Source: CAYNFT01 sp964396535 (GTDB taxonomy: Bacteria > Chloroflexota > Dehalococcoidia > Dehalococcoidales > UBA2162). Taken from it: a stretch of DNA of 49,157 nucleotides. The stretch spans positions 1-49,157 of the forward strand of contig CAYNFT010000003.1 in assembly GCA_964396535.1 (NCBI GenBank). The letters run 5' to 3'. The notes below the pieces were generated by a model, which made no database searches, was not told the origin of the DNA, and saw nothing but the letters and a program-made list of their open reading frames with translations. This document shows, piece after piece, positions 34,157-43,120 of this stretch (its first letter is position 1; every line of letters starts with the position of its first letter). The translations under genes were made by a program, and so were the position numbers.

Positions 34157-34954
34157 TTACTTGTCCCAAATCTTCCAGAATGCCTTGCCGTCCTGCCATA
34201 ACTTATTGAGGAATTGCATATCCCTAAAGGTATCCATGCACTCCCAGTCGCCTTTGTGTTCGTATACCATTAGTTCGCCGTCTTTTACCAGCTGTTCTAA
34301 AGCCCCTTTCTCTAAGTCGCAGTTATCATCTTCTGACAAATAGTTGAAGAATTTTCGGTTGAACACAAAGAACCCCCCATTTATCAGACCTACGGAAACC
34401 TGTGGTTTTTCAATGAATGAAACGACTTTATTGTCTTCGGCCATCATTTCACCAAATCTTGAGGGAGGACGGACGCCGGTTACTGTCCCAATGCGGCCAT
34501 GTCTTTTATGAAAAGATAGTAATTCATGCAAATTAATATCTGCCAAACCATCACCATAGGTAAGCATGAATAAATCACCAGTTGCGTATTTTTCTATTTT
34601 CTTTATCCTCGCACCTTTCAGAGCCGACTCCCCGGTGTCAGCCAGAGTAATTCGCCAGCCCTGCTCTTCACGATTGCTGTGAATTTCTACACGACCGCGC
34701 TTGCCCAGTTCGAGGGTGAAGTCGTTGCTTAAAATCTCATAGTTATAAAAATAATTCTTTATAGTTTCACCTTTGTAACCCAGGCAGAGAATAAAATCAT
34801 TAAAGTCGTAAGCTGAATATATTTTCATAATATGCCAGAGGATTGGTTTACCCCCAATTTCAACCATTGGCTTTGATTTGGATTCTGTCTCTTCTCTCAG
34901 CCTTATGCCGGCTCCTCCGCAGAGGATGATAACTTTAATATTGTCTGGGCTCAT
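34157..34954 (-). CDS. rfbF: Glucose-1-phosphate cytidylyltransferase
   Basis: The 265-residue protein has the RfbF pattern: VIILCGGAGIRLREETESKSKPMVEIGG, with the nucleotide-binding GGxGxRL and the sugar-phosphate lysine in KPMVEI; then ILWHIMKIYSAYDFNDF and MLTYGDGLADINLHEL with the catalytic aspartates. FVFNRKFFNYL and YEHKGDWECMDTFRDM are typical of CDP-glucose pyrophosphorylase. It makes CDP-glucose from CTP and glucose-1-phosphate and begins the CDP-deoxysugar set. The 180-base gap upstream probably holds its promoter, since the flippase is separated from it. Confidence 0.93.
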   Translation of the reverse strand: MSPDNIKVIILCGGAGIRLREETESKSKPMVEIGGKPILWHIMKIYSAYDFNDFILCLGYKGETIKNYFYNYEILSNDFTLELGKRGRVEIHSNREEQGWRITLADTGESALKGARIKKIEKYATGDLFMLTYGDGLADINLHELLSFHKRHGRIGTVTGVRPPSRFGEMMAEDNKVVSFIEKPQVSVGLINGGFFVFNRKFFNYLSEDDNCDLEKGALEQLVKDGELMVYEHKGDWECMDTFRDMQFLNKLWQDGKAFWKIWDK

Positions 34955-35134
34955 CTATGTCATAACTCCCGGGCATATTCTATCTTTTGTTCCCATGTAA
35001 TTAACCCCCAGCTGATTCTATAATGTAGCATAATACAATGACAGTTTTTTATCCATAGGCAATATGACATTATTAAACAAACCAGGCGATAAAACAGTTA
35101 AATCTGATGTCTTCATTTGATTACCTTTAAGCCC

Positions 35135-36397
35135 TTACGGCTGGGACCACTCTTCATTTCCGATACCAGCGCCCATCATTAATGAATGAACGAGCATACT
35201 CAGATTGAGCCCCCAGATGGCTCCCCAGATGCCCCATTGATATATGAAACCGGATATGATAAGAAGCTTTATAAATGGGAAGATATAATAGCCCAGGACA
35301 ATCGACTTTGTTTTCTTCTTGGCTATGGTAAATGTTCCTAAAAATTGAGCAGGGATTGCCAGCAATATCATCAAAAGTAGCACCTTTGAATATGTACCTG
35401 CTTCCAGATAATTGGAGCTAAACAATAGTAGCATAACATCATCTACAAAAAACCAGTATAGCAATGAACAGACAATCACCGCTAAGGATAAAGGTAATAT
35501 AAGTCCCTTTGCCTTGGCCACGACTTCCCACATTCTGGTTCCTTGCTGGCTGATTTTAGGGGTAAAGGGAGACCAGGCAAGTTTCAGCAAGTCTTTTATG
35601 TTAGTTGGGATTACTATTGCAATAGTATAAATGGCCAGTTCTGGAGCCCCTAGAAGAGTTCCTATTAGGATTTTATCAATGTTATTAGCTAAGGTTCCGA
35701 CTATATTCGTCGTAGTTAGAAAGTAGCCGTATTTCTGGCACTCATTATCCTTCACCTCATTTTCAATATATTTCAGACTCCTCCGGTAAAGCAGACAGGC
35801 CAGGAGGGAGTTGGCAATAAGATATGCAGCCAGTATAAGGACTAAGTGGTCTGCACTCAGGAAAAGTATGCCAATTATGGCGGCAGCACTGACGATAGAC
35901 TGGGCGCTTCCATATTTTGCCGCTAGGTCAAATCTCCTTTTCCCTGCCAGAAAGCTATTCCATGTGCCTAGGGCATAAATGAAGGGAAAGAAAATACTTG
36001 AAATCATCAGGCAGATGCCAATTATTTGAATATTATAGTAATAATAGGCGCCAGCGCCCAAGAGTGCTGGAATGCCAAGCAAGCTCCATAAAAACCTTGT
36101 CTTTACTGATTGTCTGTAATTTCCTTCATTGCCTCTGGCGGTTGAACGTAAAACGGCAGTATTCAGCCCGGGGATAGAGAGAAGAGAAGCAATTGCCAGA
36201 ATTGCCAGTATAAAATTGAATTGTCCATACACTTCCTTTGAAGCCAGTCGAGTAAAGGCAATTGAAACAGCCAGCCCAACAATTAGCGAAATCCCTACCC
36301 GGAGATATACCCAGAATTCGTTTTTTATGACATACGCAAGGTCTATCTGGTATTTCTTACTATACTCATTGATTTTAGTTTTTGCCAGCTCAAGCAT
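35135..36397 (-). CDS. Polysaccharide flippase (Wzx/MATE-like)
   Basis: The 420-residue protein has about 12 membrane helices and begins with a basic cytoplasmic stretch, as in the oligosaccharide flippase superfamily. FTRLASKEVYGQFNFIL and LLSIPGLNTAVLRSTARG match the N-terminal core. KILIGTLLGAPELAIYTIA is the usual second-half motif. It would flip lipid-linked glycan from the inner to the outer face of the membrane. It sits in the middle of the minus-strand glycan run, between a glycosyltransferase block and the CDP-deoxysugar set. No Wzy-type polymerase was recognised near it. Confidence 0.85.
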   Translation of the reverse strand: MLELAKTKINEYSKKYQIDLAYVIKNEFWVYLRVGISLIVGLAVSIAFTRLASKEVYGQFNFILAILAIASLLSIPGLNTAVLRSTARGNEGNYRQSVKTRFLWSLLGIPALLGAGAYYYYNIQIIGICLMISSIFFPFIYALGTWNSFLAGKRRFDLAAKYGSAQSIVSAAAIIGILFLSADHLVLILAAYLIANSLLACLLYRRSLKYIENEVKDNECQKYGYFLTTTNIVGTLANNIDKILIGTLLGAPELAIYTIAIVIPTNIKDLLKLAWSPFTPKISQQGTRMWEVVAKAKGLILPLSLAVIVCSLLYWFFVDDVMLLLFSSNYLEAGTYSKVLLLMILLAIPAQFLGTFTIAKKKTKSIVLGYYIFPFIKLLIISGFIYQWGIWGAIWGLNLSMLVHSLMMGAGIGNEEWSQP

Positions 36398-36444
36398 TTT
36401 CTTTAAATATGATTTGTGAGATTCCGGGAAAGACGCTCTTCAAT

Positions 36445-36540
36445 CTCTTCCATTTCTTATCTCTTCTTTTCCCTTTCGCGCAAGTTTTTGTACCATTTCA
36501 CCGCAAAACCCCTCTCCCATGATTGGTGTTTTCGGCTGCC
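36445..36540 (-). pseudogene. Duplicated 3' stub of the SDR gene with the start of the RmlC-like gene
   Basis: Minus-strand sequence matches the last codons of the SDR gene (QPKTPIMGEG, then a frameshifted WYKNLREREK-like piece) and continues into ATGGAAGAG, the start of the RmlC-like gene. A stretch of 34 bases (36507-36540) is identical to 33245-33278. The rest is similar but degraded. It lies between the flippase and the glycosyltransferase at 36551 and codes for nothing intact. The high identity suggests a recent event. Confidence 0.85.
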
Positions 36541-36550
36541 CTTTGTGATT

Positions 36551-37618
36551 TTACTGGGGCAAAACCTTTTTACTGGTATACCTTAACGTGCTGAGTGCAG
36601 CCCGGGCTGTGCTTAAAACCTGCCACTTAAATATTTGTGCCCTCAATATCGCAAGGTCAAAGAGGTTCAGCTGCTTGGGTTGATAACTTCCGCTTGAATA
36701 ATCCGCATAAATATTTTGGGCAAACTCATAATACTTCTGTCCGACCTCATCGAAGGTTGGCAGGCTTATCTCCTGCTGATAATAATCATAATACCGGGTA
36801 ACTTTCTCGATAGCTTCAATTACACCCGCTTCATTTTCAAAGAGCACACCCGCCTTACCCGTAATCTCCGGATGTCCGCCATCGTTTCTGGCTACCACAG
36901 GTAAGCCACAGTGGAGAGCTTCAATCAGGGAGTTAGAGCAGGGGTCGTTTCTGCTTGCCGTGATATAAATGTCGTGTTCCCTCAGTATATCAGCTAATTC
37001 TCTACTCGGAACTGGTTTTCTCCACCTAATATTCCTGAATTCTATTGGAGAATTACCTACGAATGTCATCTCATACCTGTTAAAATCAAGGTGTTTGTCC
37101 AGGTACTGGTATATATCAAATCCTCGCCTAATATTCCCTGACCAGGAGGTGGCAACCAGCTTCACCTTCTTAGCATTGAATTGCTTCCTACCTTTACGAT
37201 TAAATATTTCGGGGTCTGGGGCATTCATGATGGTTATTTCATAAGGCTCTTTTCCCGCCCCGATTTCATAATTCTTTTCCCGGCTCCAGTTCGACTGGAA
37301 AACAGTACCATCTGCTATGTGTTTATTAAACTGATAAATAGTTTTATCGATTGCCCTATCGCTGCCTCTGACACCTGATATGGGACCGTCTACTCTATGT
37401 ATCAGAATCTTGCTCGGGTATCTTCTCTTAGCCATAAACACTTCATCAAGGAAATGGTGGCTGTTAAACAAAATTACCTGTGCCTCCTCGGGATTTTCAG
37501 CATAAGCTCTTCTCTTGCCGAAGTAATCACGGAGAGCCTTCAGAAATTGGTTGCCTCCTCCCCAGGGGCCCTCTATGAATTTATATAGAATGTGGATTCT
37601 AAAAACCGTCTTTTTCAT
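36551..37618 (-). CDS. GT4-family glycosyltransferase
   Basis: The 355-residue protein is GT-B type with FIEGPWGGGNQFLKALRD near the N-terminus, IHRVDGPISGVRGSDRAID, and the C-terminal donor domain with VATSWSGNIRRGFDIYQYL and SRNDPCSNSLIEALHCGLPVV, the variant E-x-x-x-x-x-x-E of GT4. The frame overlaps the upstream radical SAM gene by 20 bases and so is coupled to it. It is similar in style to glycosyltransferases from Gram-negative O-antigen loci. The sugar is unknown. The SDR stub follows just downstream. Confidence 0.83.
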   Translation of the reverse strand: MKKTVFRIHILYKFIEGPWGGGNQFLKALRDYFGKRRAYAENPEEAQVILFNSHHFLDEVFMAKRRYPSKILIHRVDGPISGVRGSDRAIDKTIYQFNKHIADGTVFQSNWSREKNYEIGAGKEPYEITIMNAPDPEIFNRKGRKQFNAKKVKLVATSWSGNIRRGFDIYQYLDKHLDFNRYEMTFVGNSPIEFRNIRWRKPVPSRELADILREHDIYITASRNDPCSNSLIEALHCGLPVVARNDGGHPEITGKAGVLFENEAGVIEAIEKVTRYYDYYQQEISLPTFDEVGQKYYEFAQNIYADYSSGSYQPKQLNLFDLAILRAQIFKWQVLSTARAALSTLRYTSKKVLPQ

Positions 37619-38891
37619 CGTATTTATAGGGGTTTTCTTCCAGCAAGGTCAGCCCCCGAACCGGTTTGGCTTCATATCTGCTTCTGAATTCAGCGAAAAA
37701 GTCCCTTATCGTCTGGTCTCTAAGGCGAGAATATTCAACATTATCTAGGCAGCGAATTCGGGCGGTATCAGGGTCTCTGCAAAACCGGCAGACAGGATTT
37801 GATTCCTTTGAGTTCACCGTCTCTCTAAAGAACTGTAATAGCTTATTATTCCAGACATCTTTGTGAAAGCTATTCCCCCTGTTCTCGTAGAATTCTTTAT
37901 AGTTGAGCCTGAAGAGCATTATCCGGTTACATACGCCCAGGTACTCACAGTTTTCGTGCTCCACACATCCCTTAAACTTGATTGTTGTCCAGGGCGCCTG
38001 GCAGTTTAAGCCGGGGCAATCTTTGATATTGCCTCCGCTCATATTGGAGATATATGGCGGTTCTGTCGGTAGCATTGCCAGTCCGATTCCTTCCGCGTAG
38101 CTATAGGCGTCTTTCAGCAACTCATCGCCTCGCTCGACATCAAAATAAAAGGAGATGTCCCTGTTTAATGCATTCCTGCAATCATAATAGTGGTTCATCA
38201 CGAAGGCGTCTGCGCCCGCCTCTTTTGCCAGCTTCATAAGGCCCTTTACACTGTGGGCGGTCATCTGATTGAGCATATAATTAATATAAATTCGGGGGTA
38301 AGCACAGTTTCCCTCTCTCTTCAGGGCAGCTATGTATTTCATGTTGGACAAAACCTGGTTGAAATCTCCGCCCTGCAGTTGGTTATACAGTTCACTATCC
38401 CCGGCATGAATTGAGAAAAGAAGCGAATCGAACTCGGCTTTTATTAACTCCCGTGCTATCCCTTCATCGATTAGCAGACCGTTGGTGGTGGCGGATAACT
38501 GTATGTCGTATTTCTTCAGCCAGTGAATTACGTCGATTATATTCGGGTTAATAAAAGGCTCCCCGGAAGCACCCGAGAGTTCGGTGCTTATAACATACTT
38601 CAACCACTCATCGCTTTGTTCGAGTACGTCGATGTCGAGATGATTCGGGAAGACCCTGCCGGCGCTTTCTTTCGCCTTTTTGTAGAAATAGTGTATTTCG
38701 CAGAATTGGCACCTCAGGTTGCAGATGTTTGTGGTATTCATGGTAGCAAAATAAGGGAAGGACTTTACTACCCTGCGTCTGCTAATACGTTCGATATTAT
38801 TCAAGGCATAATTCCGGGCTTTTAAGCGAAACTGGCGGTTGACCAGCAAGTCTTTTATTGTCTCACGGTTCAGGTTCGATAATATGCCCAC
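37599..38891 (-). CDS. Radical SAM protein with C-terminal cysteine cluster
   Basis: The 430-residue protein has the radical SAM motif CNLRCQFCEIHYFYKK (CxxxCxxC) near residues 56-65. A barrel follows, with LSGASGEPFINPN and QLSATTNGLLID. A C-terminal cysteine region (CEYLGVCNRIMLF; CRFCRDPDTARIRC) suggests an auxiliary iron-sulfur cluster as in SPASM/Twitch enzymes. These modify peptides or sugars. In this setting, between two glycosyltransferase genes, a sugar or lipid substrate is likely but not proven. It differs from the other radical SAM genes in the window. Its stop overlaps the next gene by 20 bases. Confidence 0.8.
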   Translation of the reverse strand: MGILSNLNRETIKDLLVNRQFRLKARNYALNNIERISRRRVVKSFPYFATMNTTNICNLRCQFCEIHYFYKKAKESAGRVFPNHLDIDVLEQSDEWLKYVISTELSGASGEPFINPNIIDVIHWLKKYDIQLSATTNGLLIDEGIARELIKAEFDSLLFSIHAGDSELYNQLQGGDFNQVLSNMKYIAALKREGNCAYPRIYINYMLNQMTAHSVKGLMKLAKEAGADAFVMNHYYDCRNALNRDISFYFDVERGDELLKDAYSYAEGIGLAMLPTEPPYISNMSGGNIKDCPGLNCQAPWTTIKFKGCVEHENCEYLGVCNRIMLFRLNYKEFYENRGNSFHKDVWNNKLLQFFRETVNSKESNPVCRFCRDPDTARIRCLDNVEYSRLRDQTIRDFFAEFRSRYEAKPVRGLTLLEENPYKYDEKDGF

Positions 38892-38895
38892 CTCT

Positions 38896-40038
38896 TCACT
38901 CCCCTAAAAAATTTGAGTAAATCCTTTCATAGTATTTCCTGGCAATTTTTTCCCACGCGTAGTCTTTGACAGTATTCAATGCATTTTCGACCACAGTCCT
39001 TGTAGAAGTTCTGTCTTCTATTATTTTACCTGCTTTATTGGCTAACTCCTCTACGTTATCCACCTCGGCTAAGAAGCCATTATCGCCTTCTATGATAGTA
39101 TCAGGCGCCATGCCTACTCTGGTACTTACCAGAGGAACCCCAGCCGCCATTGATTCAAGTATTGCTTTGGGGCCACCCTCTGCCCTTGATGCTACCAGAT
39201 ACAGGTCTAAGGCATTGTAATACCTCGGGATTTCTAAGTAGTTGTTCAAATAGTAATGCTTATAGGGAACGTCAATCTTGTCTAACTCCCTTTTTATATA
39301 GCCCCGGGCTGGACCGGTAAGCAATACAAAGATGTCATACTGTCGGCTTAGTTTATCTATCGCCCTTATGAAGATATCAGGGCCCTTTACCCATTTGGGC
39401 TCAAATCCTTCTCCCCAGCCGGTACCATCCTTCTGAAATGAGCCGATTACTATCTTATTTTGCGGGATGCCCAGATGCTCTCTTATTTTCTTTTTCTCCT
39501 CGAGTGGAACCGCTTGAAACAAAGCCAGGTCTACCCCAAGAGGAATGACCACGATTTTGTCCTTGGGAACGCCCCATTTTATCAGGTTTTCTTTTGATAT
39601 TGCGCACGAGGTATGGACTATGTCCGCTTTTTTAGACGCTTCTGGCAAATCTCTTATCATTGCCAGTTCTAAGGGACTTCCTCCTTCTTCTGTGCCGTGA
39701 AACCAGGTAAATATAATTTTATTACTGGCATCAATTTCTCTCCAGACATCGGGCAGGAAAAGATTCCTGGAGCCGAGATGAATTATTTGATTACGGATAC
39801 CCCAGTAGGTTGTGGCTGTTTTGGCTTTTACTAATCCTTGTCGGTTCAGGTTCTTCGTTATATATCTACCATCCCATTTGGTTGACCAGTCCCTTGATTC
39901 TACGATATAGTACAGTGTAGAGTAGGGTCCCCGTGATGCAGAGTATATAAGGTTGCCAAACCAATCAAGATAGGTGCCCGCGAACGTAACCAGCCTCATA
40001 CTTAACCACCTTTTACCGACTTCAGCTCTTACTCGCAT
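38896..40038 (-). CDS. GT4-family glycosyltransferase
   Basis: The 380-residue protein is GT-B/GT4: IVIGSFQKDGTGWGEGF, VKGPDIFIRAIDKLSRQ, DLYLVASRAEGGPKAILESMA and AAGVPLVSTRVGMAPDTI, with the classic E-G-G-P-K-A-x-x-E nucleotide-sugar segment. The N-terminal part has RLVTFAGTYLDWFGN and WFHGTEEGGSP, the acceptor region. It lies between the radical SAM gene (4 bases after its stop in transcription order) and another GT4, so coexpression is expected. Specificity unknown. Confidence 0.88.
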   Translation of the reverse strand: MRVRAEVGKRWLSMRLVTFAGTYLDWFGNLIYSASRGPYSTLYYIVESRDWSTKWDGRYITKNLNRQGLVKAKTATTYWGIRNQIIHLGSRNLFLPDVWREIDASNKIIFTWFHGTEEGGSPLELAMIRDLPEASKKADIVHTSCAISKENLIKWGVPKDKIVVIPLGVDLALFQAVPLEEKKKIREHLGIPQNKIVIGSFQKDGTGWGEGFEPKWVKGPDIFIRAIDKLSRQYDIFVLLTGPARGYIKRELDKIDVPYKHYYLNNYLEIPRYYNALDLYLVASRAEGGPKAILESMAAGVPLVSTRVGMAPDTIIEGDNGFLAEVDNVEELANKAGKIIEDRTSTRTVVENALNTVKDYAWEKIARKYYERIYSNFLGE

Positions 40039-40054
40039 TTTCTGCCGTCGTACT

Positions 40055-41179
40055 CTACGCTACTAGCTGCGAATATAGTTCTAATTCCTGGTTAATTATT
40101 TTTTCTAGCGAAAATCCCTCTTCGATGGTTTTTTTAGCATTCTTGCCCAGCACCTCCTGTAATCTTTCGTCTTCCATGATGTTTATGATAGCTTCTCTGA
40201 TTGAACTTGAATCTGTATTACATAGAATTCCATTTTCCCCATGCTTTACCACTTCTTTTATTCCTTCCACATTGGTCCCTATTACCGGCAGTCCGCATGC
40301 CATCGCTTCGAGAAGGGTCTTGGGCATGTTTTCCCACAGGGACGGTAAAACGAACAACTCGTGCCGGTTTAGAATCCCAGGCAACTCGTGGTTGGGGATA
40401 CTGCCCAGAAAGTTAGCGCTAACCCCATTGCGGGCAACTGCCGCCTTCAATTGAGCGGACTGGGGCCCTGTGCCGATGATGTCAATGGTGTAAGGCAGCC
40501 CGGCTAATGCCTCCAGTAATGCTAAAAGATTTTTCTCCCGACTTAATCTACCGATAAAACATATTGAATGCTTCATCTTATCTGTCTTTAAGGGTTTGAA
40601 TACATCAGTCTCAACATAATTGGGAATAACAATATGATGGCGGGGGTGGTAATCCTGATTAATGTAATCGAAGTTCCGCTGGGAACTTGTGATGGCGGCA
40701 TCTGCCACTCGGTAGGCAAGTCTTTCCAGGTTTCTTATTATTGATATTTTCCCACGACTTTTCGGGTTCTCCTTACCATAGTTAAACGACCACATATACC
40801 CGGTGCGCACCACCAGCTTTTTCCGGTAGAGGAGTTTGGCTATCACGGCACTCCACGAGCCAAGCATCTGGTTTGTTTTAAGGATATCAACATTCTTCAG
40901 GATTTTACGATGGATAAAGGGGAGCAGAAAACTATAGAGGAGCATGTTTGAAGTGCATCTGGAGGGTATTATGGTAATATTGTCAGCGAGGTAATGCTTG
41001 AGTTCCAGGTCCTCATTGCCGCCATAAGTGAAAAAAAATATCTGCTTGAAGTACTTGCTCAGCCTGTTGTAGACCGCCACCTCCCTATCTATCATCCCTA
41101 TATCATGCCAGGTTTTCAGAGACACCCCAGCAGTTAAAAAGAGGGCAAGCGTCTTATTCCTCAGTCTTTCATACTTCAT
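40055..41179 (-). CDS. GT4-family glycosyltransferase
   Basis: The 374-residue protein has the GT4 donor domain: HSICFIGRLSREKNLLALL, YTIDIIGTGPQSAQLKA, and FVLPSLWENMPKTLLEAMA with CGLPVIGTNVEGIKEVV. ENMPKTLLEAM is the canonical E-x7-E segment. The N-terminus starts with LRNKTLALFLTAGVSLKTW, and TNQMLGSWSAVIAKLLYRK is the usual acceptor-domain helix. It overlaps the upstream methyltransferase stop by 4 bases. A transferase role in assembling the lipid-linked glycan is likely. Confidence 0.88.
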   Translation of the reverse strand: MKYERLRNKTLALFLTAGVSLKTWHDIGMIDREVAVYNRLSKYFKQIFFFTYGGNEDLELKHYLADNITIIPSRCTSNMLLYSFLLPFIHRKILKNVDILKTNQMLGSWSAVIAKLLYRKKLVVRTGYMWSFNYGKENPKSRGKISIIRNLERLAYRVADAAITSSQRNFDYINQDYHPRHHIVIPNYVETDVFKPLKTDKMKHSICFIGRLSREKNLLALLEALAGLPYTIDIIGTGPQSAQLKAAVARNGVSANFLGSIPNHELPGILNRHELFVLPSLWENMPKTLLEAMACGLPVIGTNVEGIKEVVKHGENGILCNTDSSSIREAIINIMEDERLQEVLGKNAKKTIEEGFSLEKIINQELELYSQLVA

Positions 41180-41838
41180 GTTAATCCCCTAACCACCGCC
41201 CAGATTTCCCCGAACTGCAGTGATGCCTTCTCAATTTTCATTCCGGCTTCGGCTAACTCTTGGGCAAAGCTCTCCAGCGTGTACTCTATCTTATGCGTTG
41301 CGTCGAGGCGGTATTCAATTCCCGACTCCCTTTTGTAATAAGTTAGCCAGTCCCGATTTATCATCGGGACTCGTATCAGAAACCTGGCAGCCAAACCCCT
41401 GATTCTCGTGAGGAAATCATGCCTGTTCTCTATATGCTCCAGTAGATTGGATAGCGTAATAACATTATAATCCTTTTTAAAATTGAATTCAGTAACATCT
41501 CCGCAGATATATTCTATATTATCCCTGCTGAAATCCCTTCTGGCAATCTCGATATTTCTTTCACTCAAATCTATAGCCGTAACGCTTCTTGCCTTCTTGG
41601 CGATATCAGAGGTAAGGAAGCCGTTGCCACAGCCAATATCCAGTACGGTATCACCATCATCGATATTATCGATAAAAAATTGGTGATAATTCGTTAAACG
41701 GTGCTTGGGATGTATCCCGCCCTCGGCGATGGTGACAAGCCACGAAATGTTGCTGTAGCAAAGGTTATGCAGCCGCATGAGCAGCTTGACGATGAATCGG
41801 GCAGCCTCGACCTTGATTCTACCAGCAAACCCCTTCAT
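41176..41838 (-). CDS. Class I SAM-dependent methyltransferase
   Basis: From the ATG at 41838 the protein has 220 residues. It carries VLDIGCGNGFLTSDIA, TAIDLSERNIEIAR and NVITLSNLLEHIENRHDF, standard SAM methyltransferase motifs. A longer in-frame start at 41946 exists but would lie wholly inside the dehydrogenase coding region, and the inner ATG, overlapping only the last 20 bases of that gene, is more natural. It overlaps the next GT4 by 4 bases. It probably methylates a sugar on the glycan or its precursor. Confidence 0.83.
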   Translation of the reverse strand: MKGFAGRIKVEAARFIVKLLMRLHNLCYSNISWLVTIAEGGIHPKHRLTNYHQFFIDNIDDGDTVLDIGCGNGFLTSDIAKKARSVTAIDLSERNIEIARRDFSRDNIEYICGDVTEFNFKKDYNVITLSNLLEHIENRHDFLTRIRGLAARFLIRVPMINRDWLTYYKRESGIEYRLDATHKIEYTLESFAQELAEAGMKIEKASLQFGEIWAVVRGLT

Positions 41839-43066
41839 ATATTCTTGCCCCTTTTGCCTTGGGAACTCTCCTACCGTCAATGACAATCTTACCGCTGTAG
41901 TCCAACCTGTTAAACTCCTCCCATTCAGTGAGAATAAGGACGGCATCGGAATTCAGGACTTCCTCTTTGGTTACATACTCTATCTGAGGGAACAAGCTTC
42001 TGAAGTTTTCCGCTGCCAGCGGGTCGTAAGCTTTAACCTTAGCTCCCTCATGCAGAAGAGCCTCGACAATTATTATCGCTCTGGACTCTCTTATATCATC
42101 GGTCTCAGGCTTAAACGCCAGCCCCAAAATCCCTACCGTGGCATTTTTCAAGTTAAAATGCTTTTTGAGCAGTTCCACAGACTTTAATGCCTGCTCATCA
42201 TTTCGATTCAAAACCTCCTGTAACAATTTCGGCTCATATCCTATTTGCTTGGACCTGGCAATTAAGCCTCGGAGGTCCTTGGGGAGGCAGGAGCCCCCAA
42301 AGCCTACGCCGGCGTTCAGGAACTTACTCCCGATGCGGTCATCAAAACCCATTCCTTTGGCCACCTCGTAGACATCTATATTGAGCTGTTTGCAGATATT
42401 TCCGATTTCATTTATGAAGGAGATTTTGGTGGCTAAAAAGGTATTGGAGGCGAGCTTGATCATCTCGGCAGTCCCCAGGTTTGTCCGCATAATAGGGGCA
42501 CTGAAATCCTTGTAGAGATTGGCAAGTGTATCCCCGGACCTCTTGTCATATTCCCCGATAATAATCCGGGCGGGATTCATCAAATCATAAATAGCTTTAC
42601 CCTCCCTCAAAAATTCGGGCGACATACAAACTCCAAAATGCTTGCCTGCCTCCTTCCCTGACTTCTCCAACAAAGGGATGACAAGTTCTCGGGTTGTGCC
42701 CGGGGGGACAGTACTCTTCACACACACCACACAATATTCTTCCTTTCTTCTCACAACCTGGCTGATTTGCTTCACCGCTGTCTCCAGTTGGTCTAACAAA
42801 AGAGAGCCATCATCACCACTGGGTGTCCCGATACAAATGAAAATAAGCTCTGAGCCGAAGCTTTTCTTGAAATCCAAACTTGTTTCAATGTCAGTGACAT
42901 TCAGAAGTTCAACTAAACCTTCTTCGTAAATAGAGGGCCTTTTTTGATTTATGGCCTCTATCTTCTTCTTGTCAACATCTACAAGGGTGACTTCATTCCC
43001 CAGCTTAGCCAGACAGACTCCAGTTACAAGTCCGACATAACCGGTACCTATAATGGAAATTCTCAT
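41819..43066 (-). CDS. ugd: UDP-glucose 6-dehydrogenase
   Basis: The 415-residue protein begins with the NAD loop ISIIGTGYVGLVTGVCLA and has the catalytic cysteine Cys260 in GFGGSCLPKDLRGL. Other conserved pieces are CVKSTVPPGTTREL, SPEFLREGKAIYD and KLASNTFLATKISFINE. It oxidises UDP-glucose to UDP-glucuronate in two NAD-dependent steps; GDP-mannose or another UDP-sugar is possible but less likely. UDP-glucuronate would feed uronic acid sugars, which agrees with an amidotransferase in the island (inference). It follows the related dehydrogenase (43121-44420) by 54 bases and is on the same strand. Confidence 0.88.
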   Translation of the reverse strand: MRISIIGTGYVGLVTGVCLAKLGNEVTLVDVDKKKIEAINQKRPSIYEEGLVELLNVTDIETSLDFKKSFGSELIFICIGTPSGDDGSLLLDQLETAVKQISQVVRRKEEYCVVCVKSTVPPGTTRELVIPLLEKSGKEAGKHFGVCMSPEFLREGKAIYDLMNPARIIIGEYDKRSGDTLANLYKDFSAPIMRTNLGTAEMIKLASNTFLATKISFINEIGNICKQLNIDVYEVAKGMGFDDRIGSKFLNAGVGFGGSCLPKDLRGLIARSKQIGYEPKLLQEVLNRNDEQALKSVELLKKHFNLKNATVGILGLAFKPETDDIRESRAIIIVEALLHEGAKVKAYDPLAAENFRSLFPQIEYVTKEEVLNSDAVLILTEWEEFNRLDYSGKIVIDGRRVPKAKGARIYEGVCW

Positions 43067-43120
43067 TGGTCTTCCCCTCTATTTATGAAAATAGCTACCG
43101 CCAGCGCCCCGGTAAGGATT

